Positions 1 through 8,294 of a stretch of 64,000 nt of DNA are shown here, in pieces; the stretch's first letter is position 1, and every line of letters starts with the position of its first letter. Under the pieces are notes generated by a model. It ran no database searches, was not told the DNA's origin, and saw only the letters and a program-made list of their open reading frames with translations. Origin of the DNA: Roseibium sediminicola (lineage in GTDB: Bacteria; Pseudomonadota; Alphaproteobacteria; Rhizobiales; Stappiaceae); contig NZ_JALNMJ010000016.1 of assembly GCF_023156505.1 (NCBI RefSeq), positions 62,001-126,000 on the forward strand, read 5' to 3'. A program made the position numbers and the translations under genes.

Positions 1-2
1 CC

Positions 3-587
3 CAGTGGACCGCGAAATACGGCGAAGCGCCGAGCGACGCCGATGTCGACAAGGTCTACAAGATCTTCGTGCCAATGAACGAGGAAGTCGTCTCCGACTT
101 TGCCGACCTCGTTCCGGGCGCGCTGGAAACGGTCCGTTTTCTGCGCACCAAGGGCATCAAGATCGGCTCGACCACTGGCTACACCCGCTCGATCATGGAA
201 CGGGTCCTGCCGAAGGCCGCCGAACAGGGCTATGAACCGGACAATCTCATCTGCGCCGACGATCTGCCCGAAGGCCGCCCCGGCCCGCTCGGCATGTATC
301 AGTGTTTTGTCGATCTCGTCGCCTATCCGCCGAGCGCCGTCATCAAGGTGGATGACACCGAGCCGGGCATTGCCGAAGGCGTTGCCGCCGGCTGCCTGAC
401 CGTCGGCCTGGCGCTCTCCGGCAATTATGCCGGCAAGACCCCGGACGAGCTTGCGGCGCTGCCCGAAGCAGAGGTCGACGCGCTGCGCCGGCACGCCACC
501 CTTAAGCTCAAGGAAGCCGGCGCAGACCATGTCATTGACACCGTCGCCGATCTACCGGCCCTGATCGAAAAGCTCGAGGCAGCATGA
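3..587 (+). CDS. phnX: Phosphonoacetaldehyde hydrolase, 5' end cut by window
   Basis: HAD-superfamily enzyme that cleaves the C-P bond of phosphonoacetaldehyde to acetaldehyde and phosphate, the second step of 2-aminoethylphosphonate breakdown in the cytoplasm. The frame is already open at base 3; about 194 codons are visible of a family length near 270, so the N-terminal nucleophile Asp and the cap Lys lie off the window. Visible family marks are the GSTTGYTR block, the ADDLPEGRPGPLGMY segment and the VIKVDDTEPGIAEG metal-binding region. Its TGA overlaps the ATG of the next gene by 4 bp, so the two are translationally coupled. The first in-frame ATG (69) is internal, not the start. Confidence 0.9.
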   Translation, partial: QWTAKYGEAPSDADVDKVYKIFVPMNEEVVSDFADLVPGALETVRFLRTKGIKIGSTTGYTRSIMERVLPKAAEQGYEPDNLICADDLPEGRPGPLGMYQCFVDLVAYPPSAVIKVDDTEPGIAEGVAAGCLTVGLALSGNYAGKTPDELAALPEAEVDALRRHATLKLKEAGADHVIDTVADLPALIEKLEAA

Positions 588-2071
588 GCAACCGGCCGAA
601 CATTCTCCTGATCACCGCCGACCAGTGGCGCGGCGACTGCCTCAGCACTGTCGGCCATCCGGTGGTGAAAACACCCTGTCTCGACGCCTTCGCCGAGACG
701 GCAACCGTCTTCGAGCAGCATTACGCGGCAACCGCGCCCTGCTCACCGGCACGGGCCTCGCTCTATACCGGGCTCTACCAGATGAACCACCGGGTGGTCT
801 CAAACGGCGCGCCCCTCGACGACCGTTTCGACAACATCGCCCGCGCTGCCCGCCGGGCCGGCTACCTGCCGACCCTCTTCGGCTACACCGACACCGCGCC
901 GGACCCGCGTCTGCACGATCCGAACGATCCGGCACTCTCGACTTATGAAGGTGTGTTGCCGGGCTTTACTGTCCGCCAGAGCCTGCCGGAAGACGACAAG
1001 CCCTGGCTGTCCTGGCTGGCGGCCCGGGGTCATGACCCGCAAGGATTTGCAACCATCCACCAGGTTTCGCCGGAAGACGGCGAAACGATCTCACGCAACG
1101 CGCCGCGCTATGGCAAAGACGAGACCCAGACGGCCTTCCTGACCGACAGCTTCCTGACCTGGCTCAAAGAACAGGACGGGAGCACGCCCTGGATGGCCCA
1201 TGTCTCGTTCCTGCGCCCGCATCCGCCGATCACTGTGCCGGCGCCTTACAACACGATGTACGACCCGGAAGACGGCCCGGATTTTGTCGGCGGCACGACG
1301 CTCGCGGACGAAGCCGCGTTCCATCCGCTGGTCGCCGCCCTTCAGGCACGGCAGCATCTCTCAAGCCACATTCCGGGCGCGACAAACCACGTGCGTGATC
1401 TTTCGCGGCGCGACCTGAAACGCCTGCGCGCGCTCTATTACGGCATGATCACCGAGGTCGACACCCAGCTCGGCCGGATTTTCAACGCGCTGGAAGCGCT
1501 CGACAACACGCTGATCATCTTCACCTCCGACCATGCGGAGATGATGGGTGACCACTGGATGCTCGGCAAGGGCGGCTTCTATAAGGAGAGCTACCACATC
1601 CCGCTGATGATCAAGGCACCGGGCGGCGCGAAGGCCAACCGGGTCTCCGCCTTTACCTCGGCGACCGACATTTTCCCGACGCTGATCGACCTTCTGGAAA
1701 TCGATCCGGAACACGCCCCGGACGGCGCCAGCCTTTTGCCTTATCTCGCCGGCAAGACACCGCTTTCCTGGCGCGACGCGGCTCTGTTCGAGTTCGACTA
1801 CCGCCAGCTGCTGAAAGCCAATCCGGGCCTCTTCCCGGAAGGCTCCGGCTCCACTTCCGTCCTCAGCCGTCTCGGACCGGACTGGCACTATGTCCATGCT
1901 TCGGGACTGCCCTGTCTGCTCATGGAGACCGCGTCTGGAAGCCTTGAGAACAAGGCAGCCCAGAACCCCGATGTGGTCATGACCAATCTGGAAGCCCTCC
2001 TGAACGAGCGCCTCGCCCATAACGACGAAACCCTCGCCCGCTCCCTGGTCTGGGACTATTACTCGGAATAG
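584..2071 (+). CDS. Phosphonate monoester hydrolase / sulfatase-family enzyme
   Basis: Alkaline-phosphatase-superfamily hydrolase of 495 aa. The motif C53-S-P-A-R57 followed by ASLYTG is the cysteine-type sulfatase signature, where the Cys is converted to formylglycine. An N-terminal metal Asp lies in ITADQWRGD (residue 13), and the FTSDHAEMMGDH block near residue 310 supplies further metal ligands. Rhizobial and Burkholderia phosphonate monoester hydrolases belong to this family and also use formylglycine. The 4-bp overlap with phnX makes a phosphonate or phosphodiester substrate more likely than a sulfate ester, but that rests on context. A formylglycine-generating enzyme must be encoded elsewhere. 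Confidence 0.82.
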   Translation: MSNRPNILLITADQWRGDCLSTVGHPVVKTPCLDAFAETATVFEQHYAATAPCSPARASLYTGLYQMNHRVVSNGAPLDDRFDNIARAARRAGYLPTLFGYTDTAPDPRLHDPNDPALSTYEGVLPGFTVRQSLPEDDKPWLSWLAARGHDPQGFATIHQVSPEDGETISRNAPRYGKDETQTAFLTDSFLTWLKEQDGSTPWMAHVSFLRPHPPITVPAPYNTMYDPEDGPDFVGGTTLADEAAFHPLVAALQARQHLSSHIPGATNHVRDLSRRDLKRLRALYYGMITEVDTQLGRIFNALEALDNTLIIFTSDHAEMMGDHWMLGKGGFYKESYHIPLMIKAPGGAKANRVSAFTSATDIFPTLIDLLEIDPEHAPDGASLLPYLAGKTPLSWRDAALFEFDYRQLLKANPGLFPEGSGSTSVLSRLGPDWHYVHASGLPCLLMETASGSLENKAAQNPDVVMTNLEALLNERLAHNDETLARSLVWDYYSE

Positions 2072-2140
2072 CAAAAGAGCCGATCCGGTGAACGCTGGAG
2101 AGGCGCCGGGTTTCTCCGGCCGGTTTTAGCTCCCATTAAG

Positions 2141-2165
2141 CCGTGTCCCCGACAATGGGGCACGG
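2141..2165 (+). other. Stem-loop just before protease gene
   Basis: CCGTG-t-CCCC and GGGG-CACGG pair around the loop GACAAT, ending 16 bp before the chosen ATG at 2182. There is no T-tract, so it is not a classical terminator. It may stabilise the 3' end of the preceding transcript or affect translation of the next gene. Confidence 0.4.
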
Positions 2166-2181
2166 CAAGGGAAACCGAGAC

Positions 2182-3006
2182 ATGCGCGCCAGTCCAGATC
2201 AGCATCATACGACCACGGCATCCAGACGGCACCGTTGGGCAGGCAGGCTATTCTCGCTCGCCCTCACGACGCTCGCCTTCACGCCCGTACAGGCGGTCGA
2301 ACTGAAAGTCATCGACAGCAAGGACGCGCCCTGGCCGTCCATCGGCCGGGTCAATGTCGCCGGTTACCGCTCGACCTCCATGTGCACAGGCACCTTGATC
2401 GCGCCCAATCTGGTGCTCACCGCGGCCCACTGCCTTTTCAACAAGAAAACCCTGAAACCCTTCCCGGCCGACGATCTCCTGTTCATCGCGGGCGTGCGCC
2501 GGGAGGAATACTCCGCCCGCCTGGAACCGGCCTGTTTTTTCGCCAACAAGGACTATCTTCCCAGGCAGAAACCGAAGCTGCGCGACGTCCATGACGATGT
2601 CGGCCTGATTGTCCTGAAGGAACCGAGCACCCTGCCACCCGTGCCTGCGCTGACCCTGGAGGAAGCCGCTGTCCTGACCAAAGACACCCGCTTCCAGTCC
2701 GTCGGCTACCGCCGCAGCCGCCGCTTCCTGCCGACCGTGGTCGAGGCCTGCAAGGTCATGGGCACGACTGAGGACGCCTGGGTCACCGACTGCGCGTCGG
2801 AAGCCGGTGCTTCGGGCGGTCCGTTGCTGGTGGAGACGCCGGACGGGCTGCGCGTCGCAGGCGTGATGTCGGCGAAGATCGACGATGTCCGCTCGGCGAT
2901 TGTGCCGTTTTTCGAGTGGCAGGAGTTGTTGGGGAATCCGAGCTGCCAGACATCTTTGGATGCCTCCACTCCCGCCCTCAGGTCCACCCTGCCGCCAGCC
3001 GAATAA
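2182..3006 (+). CDS. Secreted trypsin-like serine protease
   Basis: S1-family (chymotrypsin fold) protease of 274 aa. The triad is visible as H83 in LTAAHC, D139 in HDDVGLIVL and S211 in GASGGPLL; Cys68/Cys84 flank the His region as in trypsins. A twin-Arg-containing, then hydrophobic, N-terminus (LFSLALTTLAFTPVQA) is a probable signal peptide cleaved near residue 38, so it acts in the periplasm or outside. The ATG at 2182 is preferred over one at 2143 because AAGGGA lies at ribosome-binding distance and the earlier codon sits inside a stem-loop. No PDZ domain is present, so it is not DegP. Substrate unknown. Confidence 0.85.
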   Translation: MRASPDQHHTTTASRRHRWAGRLFSLALTTLAFTPVQAVELKVIDSKDAPWPSIGRVNVAGYRSTSMCTGTLIAPNLVLTAAHCLFNKKTLKPFPADDLLFIAGVRREEYSARLEPACFFANKDYLPRQKPKLRDVHDDVGLIVLKEPSTLPPVPALTLEEAAVLTKDTRFQSVGYRRSRRFLPTVVEACKVMGTTEDAWVTDCASEAGASGGPLLVETPDGLRVAGVMSAKIDDVRSAIVPFFEWQELLGNPSCQTSLDASTPALRSTLPPAE

Positions 3007-3123
3007 CAGGCGGGAAAAGTTCGCGATCACAATTTTTCGCTGCCCCTCGGCAGGAAGCCCGGCTATGGTGCAGCCCTCAAAGCCCTATCCGGGCTGGACT
3101 GTCAGAGGAAATCGCCGCAGGCC

Positions 3124-3936
3124 ATGAACCAATCCCCACCACTGCCCAGTTCCGAAGACTACCAGCCGGTTTCGACCGAACGGCTCGCCTTTGTCGCCAG
3201 CGACACAGACGAAGCCCAGAAGGCGCGGCTGGAGCTGTCGCACCGATATGGCAATGTGCCCGCGGAAAATGCCGACGTGATCGTGGCGCTTGGCGGCGAC
3301 GGCTTGATGCTGCAGACGCTGCACCGCTTCATGGGCAGCGGCAAGCCGATCTACGGCATGAATCGCGGTTCGGTCGGCTTCCTGATGAACGAATACCGGG
3401 ACGACGACCTGAAGGAGCGACTTGCCCGGGCCGACGTCACCACGATCCGGCCGCTGGAAATGACCGCGACCTGCGAAGACGGCAAGCCGCACACGGCACT
3501 CGCCATCAACGAAGTCTCGCTGCTGCGCCAGACGTCCCAGGCAGCAAGGCTCAGAATTTCCGTTGACGGCCGCACCCGGCTGGAAGAGCTGGTCTGCGAC
3601 GGCATCATCGTCGCGACCCCCGCCGGCAGCACCGCCTATAACCTTTCGGCCCACGGCCCGATCCTGCCGATCACGGCCCAGCTGCTGGCGCTGACGCCGA
3701 TCAGCGCCTTCCGGCCCCGCCGCTGGCGCGGTGCGCTGCTGCCGAACTGGGCTCAGGTCGACATCGAGATCCTGGACGCTGCCAAGCGGCCGGTCAGCGC
3801 CTCGGCGGATCACACCGAGATCCGGCGCGTCACCCATGTGACGGTCCGCGAAGCGACTGACGCCCAGGGCGTGATCATGTTCGATTCCGACCATGGCTGG
3901 GACGAGCGCATCCTCACGGAAATGTTCCGCTATTAG
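3124..3936 (+). CDS. nadK: NAD kinase
   Basis: Phosphorylates NAD to NADP with ATP or polyphosphate in the cytoplasm. The 270-aa protein has the GGDG catalytic motif at residues 57-60 ([16 protein letters not shown]), the [10 protein letters not shown] segment, the NEVSL block and the glycine-rich [17 protein letters not shown] region, in family order. The short length without N-terminal extension is usual for alphaproteobacteria. It stands alone between a protease gene and an Hpt gene on the same strand. Confidence 0.93.
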   Translation: MNQSPPLPSSEDYQPVSTERLAFVASDTDEAQKARLELSHRYGNVPAENADVIVALGGDGLMLQTLHRFMGSGKPIYGMNRGSVGFLMNEYRDDDLKERLARADVTTIRPLEMTATCEDGKPHTALAINEVSLLRQTSQAARLRISVDGRTRLEELVCDGIIVATPAGSTAYNLSAHGPILPITAQLLALTPISAFRPRRWRGALLPNWAQVDIEILDAAKRPVSASADHTEIRRVTHVTVREATDAQGVIMFDSDHGWDERILTEMFRY

Positions 3937-4035
3937 CGCTGAAAGACTTTTCCGGAAACACCCTGTTAAACATGATTGCCCATACTGCCCGCCACAGGCT
4001 CCATGCCGAGCCAGGAGACGAGGGCCCCGTTTGAC

Positions 4036-4563
4036 ATGGCTGACACCGCCAAGGATCAGGAGTACGAGATCTTGACGCCGCCGACCGATCTGCGTTCGAA
4101 GGTTCGGGAGCTGACGCCGCGCGAAGCCAAGAAGTTCGACCCGGTCAAGGCCGCCGAGGCCGCTCTTGAACGCCTTGCCCCCCATTTCGGCAACTGGATG
4201 GACAACGAGACCAGGGATCTCCTGAGCGCCTGGGAAAGCATCAAGATCGACGGGCTCAACGAAGGCACAATGGCAACGCTTTATCAGGCCGCCCACAACA
4301 TCAAGGGCCAGGCCTTGACACTCGGCTTTCCGCTGGTCGGCGACGTCGCCGCCGGCTTCTGCCACCTGATCGAGACCATTCCCTCCCCGGACAAGCTGCC
4401 GCCGGAGCTCGCGGAACGCTACGTGGAAGCCATCCGCGCCATGGTCACGGAAGGCGCCAAGGACGACGCCAACAAGACCGGCGTCGCACTCCTGGAAACG
4501 CTTTCCAGCGTCACCGACGCCTACCTGGCGCAGTTTCCGAAAAAAGACGGCGCCAAGGACTGA
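4036..4563 (+). CDS. Hpt-domain phosphotransfer protein
   Basis: A 175-aa cytoplasmic protein with a histidine phosphotransfer domain. The segment YQAAHNIKGQALTLGF (H87 as phospho-acceptor) is the Hpt signature, followed by the second-helix pattern around VAAGFCHLIE. The first 40 residues are charged and probably disordered. I take the ATG at 4036, with GAGGG 11-15 bp upstream; a 4003 ATG is possible. The partner kinase is not adjacent. It would relay phosphate between a hybrid kinase and a response regulator. Confidence 0.75.
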   Translation: MADTAKDQEYEILTPPTDLRSKVRELTPREAKKFDPVKAAEAALERLAPHFGNWMDNETRDLLSAWESIKIDGLNEGTMATLYQAAHNIKGQALTLGFPLVGDVAAGFCHLIETIPSPDKLPPELAERYVEAIRAMVTEGAKDDANKTGVALLETLSSVTDAYLAQFPKKDGAKD

Positions 4564-4652
4564 TACCAACCTCAATAGATTGGAACCCATCTGATGGCGC
4601 TGATCCGGTTTGGCCGGCAAGGCGCGCTTCGCAGGACGGGCCTGGTTGGTAT
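4563..4652. repeat. 90-bp element with ATACCAACC / GGTTGGTAT ends
   Basis: A 9-bp perfect inverted repeat (ATACCAACC at 4563-4571, GGTTGGTAT at 4644-4652) encloses 72 bp rich in GGC/GCC. The left end begins on the last base of the Hpt gene's TGA. This spacing looks like a small palindromic interspersed element; only one copy is in the window, so mobility is not shown. Confidence 0.4.
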
Positions 4653-4663
4653 GCCGTCTCTTT

Positions 4664-6358
4664 CTATGCTGTTTTAGGGAACTCTGAGACTGTGCTCGCT
4701 TTTTGCGTCGATTGGACAATTCTGTTTCGGCCGGTTTTCTTAGCCTGATAAAGCGCGACATCGGCCCGCTCGATAAGCGTCTGCTCCGTCTCCGTTGTCG
4801 AATCCAGACATGCCAGACCGATACTGCAAGTTACAGTGAACTGGCCATTTGCAGTGGAAAACTGAAGCGCTTCAATCTCTGCCCGTATCCGTTCCAGAAA
4901 CGCCATGGCTCCGCTTTTGGAGCCTTCTGGCAGCAGCAGGCAGAATTCTTCGCCCCCAACCCTTGCAACCACGTCAGACGCTCTGGCAGACGCCTTGAGA
5001 AACGATCCGACCTTGCTCAGAACTTCGTCGCCTGCCGCATGCCCAAAGCGGTCATTTATCTTCTTGAAATGGTCCAGGTCGAGCATGGCAGCAGCGAGGT
5101 CGTGCCGATAGCGAGTGGCTCTATCAAATTCTTCCGACAGCCGAATATCAAACAGGCGACGATTGTAGAGACCTGTCAGCGGATCTTCGGACGCAAGCTT
5201 TTCCAGTTTTTTGTTGGCCTCGTTTAGCGCCTGCGTGCGCTCCGCAACTTGCGCCTGAAGGTTTTCGTTCAGTTCACGCAGCGCCTTGATCATGAACGTG
5301 AAATGGTCGGCAAGATCTCTCGCTTCTTTCCAGCCCGCTCTTTCCAGGTGCGGTTCTTCGAGGGAGCCTTTTGAGGCAAGCGCGGTGTAGGCCCTCAGTT
5401 TTTCGATCGGTCTTGCAATATAGAAGGCCAACACAACCCCAACGGCAATCGCCAGCAGGACGATGACGAACTCAGCGACATAGATTAGCGATTGGTTCCG
5501 CGTCACAAGTTCGTTCACTTCCGCCTCGCTGACCTTGGCAACCAGACCCCAGTCGAGCTCCGGAAGGTACCGTGTCGACGCAAGCACAGGCTCTTCCCGG
5601 TAGTCAGGTGCGTGATCGAGAACGATTTCATTGCCAAGCATGGCTTGAATGATCGGAACATCGTGTCGGTCTTTTGAGACCCGCCGCTTGAATGCCGCTG
5701 CCGAGTCGTATTTCAGCGGTACGGCAAAAAGCGCATCGCCGTTTTCGGCCCGTACCGCCACCAGCCATTCACCGGTCTCGCCCAGTCCGGTGCGGTCCCT
5801 GGCGAGCGCATTGATGAAGTCAGCAAAAAACTGTGCTTCCACATAGCCTACGGTAGTGTGGTCGAGGATGAGCGGCTCTCGGCTGATCGCGACGGTATAC
5901 CCGTCATTGGCAGCGAGCGACACTTCGATCTTTTCCGGCTTCGTTTGCAACTCGGCAGTTTGCGGCTCGGCTTCCAAGGTGGATACGACCAAGCGCCCGG
6001 CCGCATCGTAGATCCGGATTTCCCTGAGATGCGACAAGCCCTGCTTCGCGTCGTGAATGATCTTGGCGATCTTCGCCCTGTGCCGAACCTCGCCAGTCCT
6101 GGTCCACTGGTCCAGACTCAGGCGCAATTGGGTCCGGCTCGAAATCAATGCCGAATTGTCGCGGATCCGTTCAATTGCCGATTGGATACGCTGTTCGGCA
6201 ATCGCCGACATAGCGGACAAATGCTCGACATATTGCTCTCGCGAATATTTGCCAAAGTGGTTGTTGAGGTATTGCAAGCCCAAAAACAGCGGCACCGCCG
6301 ACATCAGGACGAACATTAGGCTCAGCAAATGTTTGAGTTTCATGCGTACCATCCTCAA
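4664..6358 (-). CDS. Membrane diguanylate cyclase with periplasmic sensor
   Basis: Makes c-di-GMP from two GTP. The 564-aa protein has a membrane segment at residues 7-27, a periplasmic region to about residue 275 of Cache-like length (with the AISREPLILDHTTVGYVEAQFF stretch), a second membrane segment near 282-304, a HAMP-like linker and coiled coil, then a GGDEF domain. The active-site motif is G-G-E-E-F at 468-472, and the inhibitory-site R459-x-x-D462 lies exactly five residues before it, so both catalysis and product feedback look intact. It is monocistronic, with a long AT-rich upstream region. The signal sensed is unknown. Confidence 0.9.
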   Translation of the reverse strand: MRMVRMKLKHLLSLMFVLMSAVPLFLGLQYLNNHFGKYSREQYVEHLSAMSAIAEQRIQSAIERIRDNSALISSRTQLRLSLDQWTRTGEVRHRAKIAKIIHDAKQGLSHLREIRIYDAAGRLVVSTLEAEPQTAELQTKPEKIEVSLAANDGYTVAISREPLILDHTTVGYVEAQFFADFINALARDRTGLGETGEWLVAVRAENGDALFAVPLKYDSAAAFKRRVSKDRHDVPIIQAMLGNEIVLDHAPDYREEPVLASTRYLPELDWGLVAKVSEAEVNELVTRNQSLIYVAEFVIVLLAIAVGVVLAFYIARPIEKLRAYTALASKGSLEEPHLERAGWKEARDLADHFTFMIKALRELNENLQAQVAERTQALNEANKKLEKLASEDPLTGLYNRRLFDIRLSEEFDRATRYRHDLAAAMLDLDHFKKINDRFGHAAGDEVLSKVGSFLKASARASDVVARVGGEEFCLLLPEGSKSGAMAFLERIRAEIEALQFSTANGQFTVTCSIGLACLDSTTETEQTLIERADVALYQAKKTGRNRIVQSTQKASTVSEFPKTA

Positions 6359-6772
6359 ACTCCCAGCCCCCTAAAACAAGGACACCAGTTAACAACCAAG
6401 AGATGCGCACTAAATTTATTCTATCAAGCAACCTGTGAGATTTTGTGATCATAAGAAAAAAAAATTAAATATTGCTTTCAATCTTCTGATAAACTTAGAG
6501 CAGCTTCTAAAAAAACAACTTATATTTGTATATCAACTGACAAAGCAAGCTGAGAATCATCACAATTGACTTCTGGAGGCTGATAGAAATCACCCTCCAG
6601 GTGGCATCAATTCATGGTCGGGACGTGAGGCTTTCGAGGTTGTGAGATTCTTGCTGCCAAAAACTGGCGCCAGCTTTGCGGCTGGACGAACTTCCGGGTT
6701 TACCCATGCTCGTAGCGTTCAACGAAATCCAGAAGCAAAAGTTGTTTTAAATGAAAATGTAATGCGTTCGGA
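6359..6772. other. Intergenic region, AT-rich, no gene seen
   Basis: This 414-bp gap holds the upstream region of the diguanylate cyclase gene and the downstream end of the DUF2336 gene. Bases 6440-6560 are far more AT-rich than the surroundings and include an A8 tract, a plausible promoter zone or transferred segment. I find no ORF, tRNA or convincing hairpin in it. Confidence 0.5.
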
Positions 6773-7927
6773 TCACGCCGCCGCGGTGACTTGAAACCCG
6801 CTGTTCTTCAAGAGCAGCCGAGCTTCCAGGCGGGCAACGTCGATGGCGAATCGGCGGAGGAAGGCGATGACGTCTTCGTCGGCACCAAGCGCGCCGTCTT
6901 GCATTTCAGCAAGCAGCGTCTCGGTCAGCATGCGGGCTTCGTCCAGCGGCAGGTCATAGGTGAAATCCGCTTCCGCCTGGCGGGCGATGTCGATTGCCAG
7001 CAAAAACGCCTGATGCGCCCGCAGCGGCAGGCCCGCCTTGCGCAGGATCGCCTGCAGGGCGGAACGGCGTACGCTCACCAGAAGCTTGCTGAGGCGTGGC
7101 AGCGGCACACCGCCGAGATTGGCGAGAGAAGCCGCGAAAAAGCGCAGGCGGCCGCAGCAGACGGCGCGCAGCAGCAGCCTCGTCGTCAACTTGCCGTCGG
7201 TACGCAGATGTTCGACAAATTCGGGCAATTCCTCCGCGCCGGCCTCGAGCGCCAAGCGCAGGACCACCTTGTCCTCCGCGTCGCTCAGGAAGGTCTGGCG
7301 CTGATTTTCCGGAACCCGCTCCAGCACGATCGGATGATCGTCGAGATTTTGCGCCAGCCGCATCAGCAGCCGGAAGCGTATGACCAGGGGCAGGTCCCGT
7401 GTCTTCAAGAGCTGGTCGCACAGGTCCGGACGGTCCTCGAAGCGCTGTGCCAGACGCAGCAACGAGGATTGAAGCACCCGGGCGCTCCGGTTTTCCAGAA
7501 GGATCCGGCAGGCCGCCTCGCAGCCGACCTCGCAAATGGCGGCGCTCACGGAGGCCGACAGGCCATCGCGCGAGGCGATGGCGCTTTGAACGGCATCGCT
7601 GCCCTCGGCCAGGAGATCGACCAGCTCGATATCGCTCAAGACCGGAGACGCGGAGAGAATCGGGATTGCGACCTCGTCGACATCACTGGCAAGGCAGCGG
7701 ATGATATGGCCCGGGGCATGGGCGCTTGTGCAAAGCACCCTGGCGATCGCCTTGCGCACTGCCCGGCTGGGGTCGTCGAGAAGGATTGTCAGTGCCGCCG
7801 CCATGCTGGTCCGTTCCTGGCTGCCCGGTTCGGCGGCCAAACAGCGCTCCGCGAATTCCTCTGCGGCCTGAATATCCAAGGTGCGCTCGTTGTCATCGTG
7901 AAAGTGCAGAATGTCGTGTTGGGTCAT
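6773..7927 (-). CDS. DUF2336 domain protein
   Basis: A 384-aa soluble, alpha-helical, repeat-like protein of the DUF2336 family, which is largely confined to alphaproteobacteria and has no established enzymatic role. The leucine/alanine-rich helical pattern (for example LTILLDDPSRAVRKAIARVL near residues 46-65, and the following ASDVDEVAIPILSASPVLSD segment) resembles HEAT-type repeats, suggesting a protein-binding scaffold. There is no signal peptide or membrane segment. It is monocistronic; a mobile element sits about 90 bp upstream of its start. Confidence 0.8.
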   Translation of the reverse strand: MTQHDILHFHDDNERTLDIQAAEEFAERCLAAEPGSQERTSMAAALTILLDDPSRAVRKAIARVLCTSAHAPGHIIRCLASDVDEVAIPILSASPVLSDIELVDLLAEGSDAVQSAIASRDGLSASVSAAICEVGCEAACRILLENRSARVLQSSLLRLAQRFEDRPDLCDQLLKTRDLPLVIRFRLLMRLAQNLDDHPIVLERVPENQRQTFLSDAEDKVVLRLALEAGAEELPEFVEHLRTDGKLTTRLLLRAVCCGRLRFFAASLANLGGVPLPRLSKLLVSVRRSALQAILRKAGLPLRAHQAFLLAIDIARQAEADFTYDLPLDEARMLTETLLAEMQDGALGADEDVIAFLRRFAIDVARLEARLLLKNSGFQVTAAA

Positions 7928-8014
7928 GGCGGTAAAACGATCTTCCCATATGTCGGAGACGATCCTGACATCAAAGGCTTAACGATCGGTTCACCATAAT
8001 TTTGCCAAGGTTTT

Positions 8015-8286
8015 CTAGGGTCTGTGGACAATTAGGTTTCGGTCTTGGCGCTTGTCGGATTTCGGTCTTCGAGAAGAAGGAAAGTCCGCAGTGGTGTGGA
8101 TACCACAAGGACTTTCCGACGCACGCGAAACCGAAATCCGCTGCGTCCCGCAGGGATTTGGCTCAAATGGCTCATTTCGGCGTCGCAAAGGCTTGAAAGG
8201 GCCGGCCCTTCCTGCGCCTTTGCTCCTTGAACTCGAGCCATTTGCATCCAAACCAAGACCAAATCCTAATTGTCCACAGACCCTAG
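8015..8286. mobile_element. MITE-like element, 264 bp, CTAG-flanked
   Basis: Direct CTAG copies at 8015-8018 and 8283-8286 flank an element whose ends are inverted repeats: GGTCTGTGGACAATTAGG at the left and its exact complement at the right, continuing imperfectly to about 30 bp (TTcGGTCTTGG against TTtGGTCTTGG). The interior has nested palindromes and no credible ORF. A 4-bp CTAG duplication is typical of some IS5-family transposases, so this is probably a non-autonomous derivative. The right end lies 8 bp from the 3' end of the lytic transglycosylase gene. Confidence 0.8.
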
Positions 8287-8294
8287 GCAGCCGC

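Noticed and set aside
3085..4761. A 558-codon minus-strand ORF
   Set aside because: Complement of nadK and the Hpt gene; no domain features.
7979..7993. CtrA site upstream of the DUF2336 gene
   Set aside because: TTAA-CGATCGG-TTCA matches only seven of eight half-site bases, too weak for a claim.
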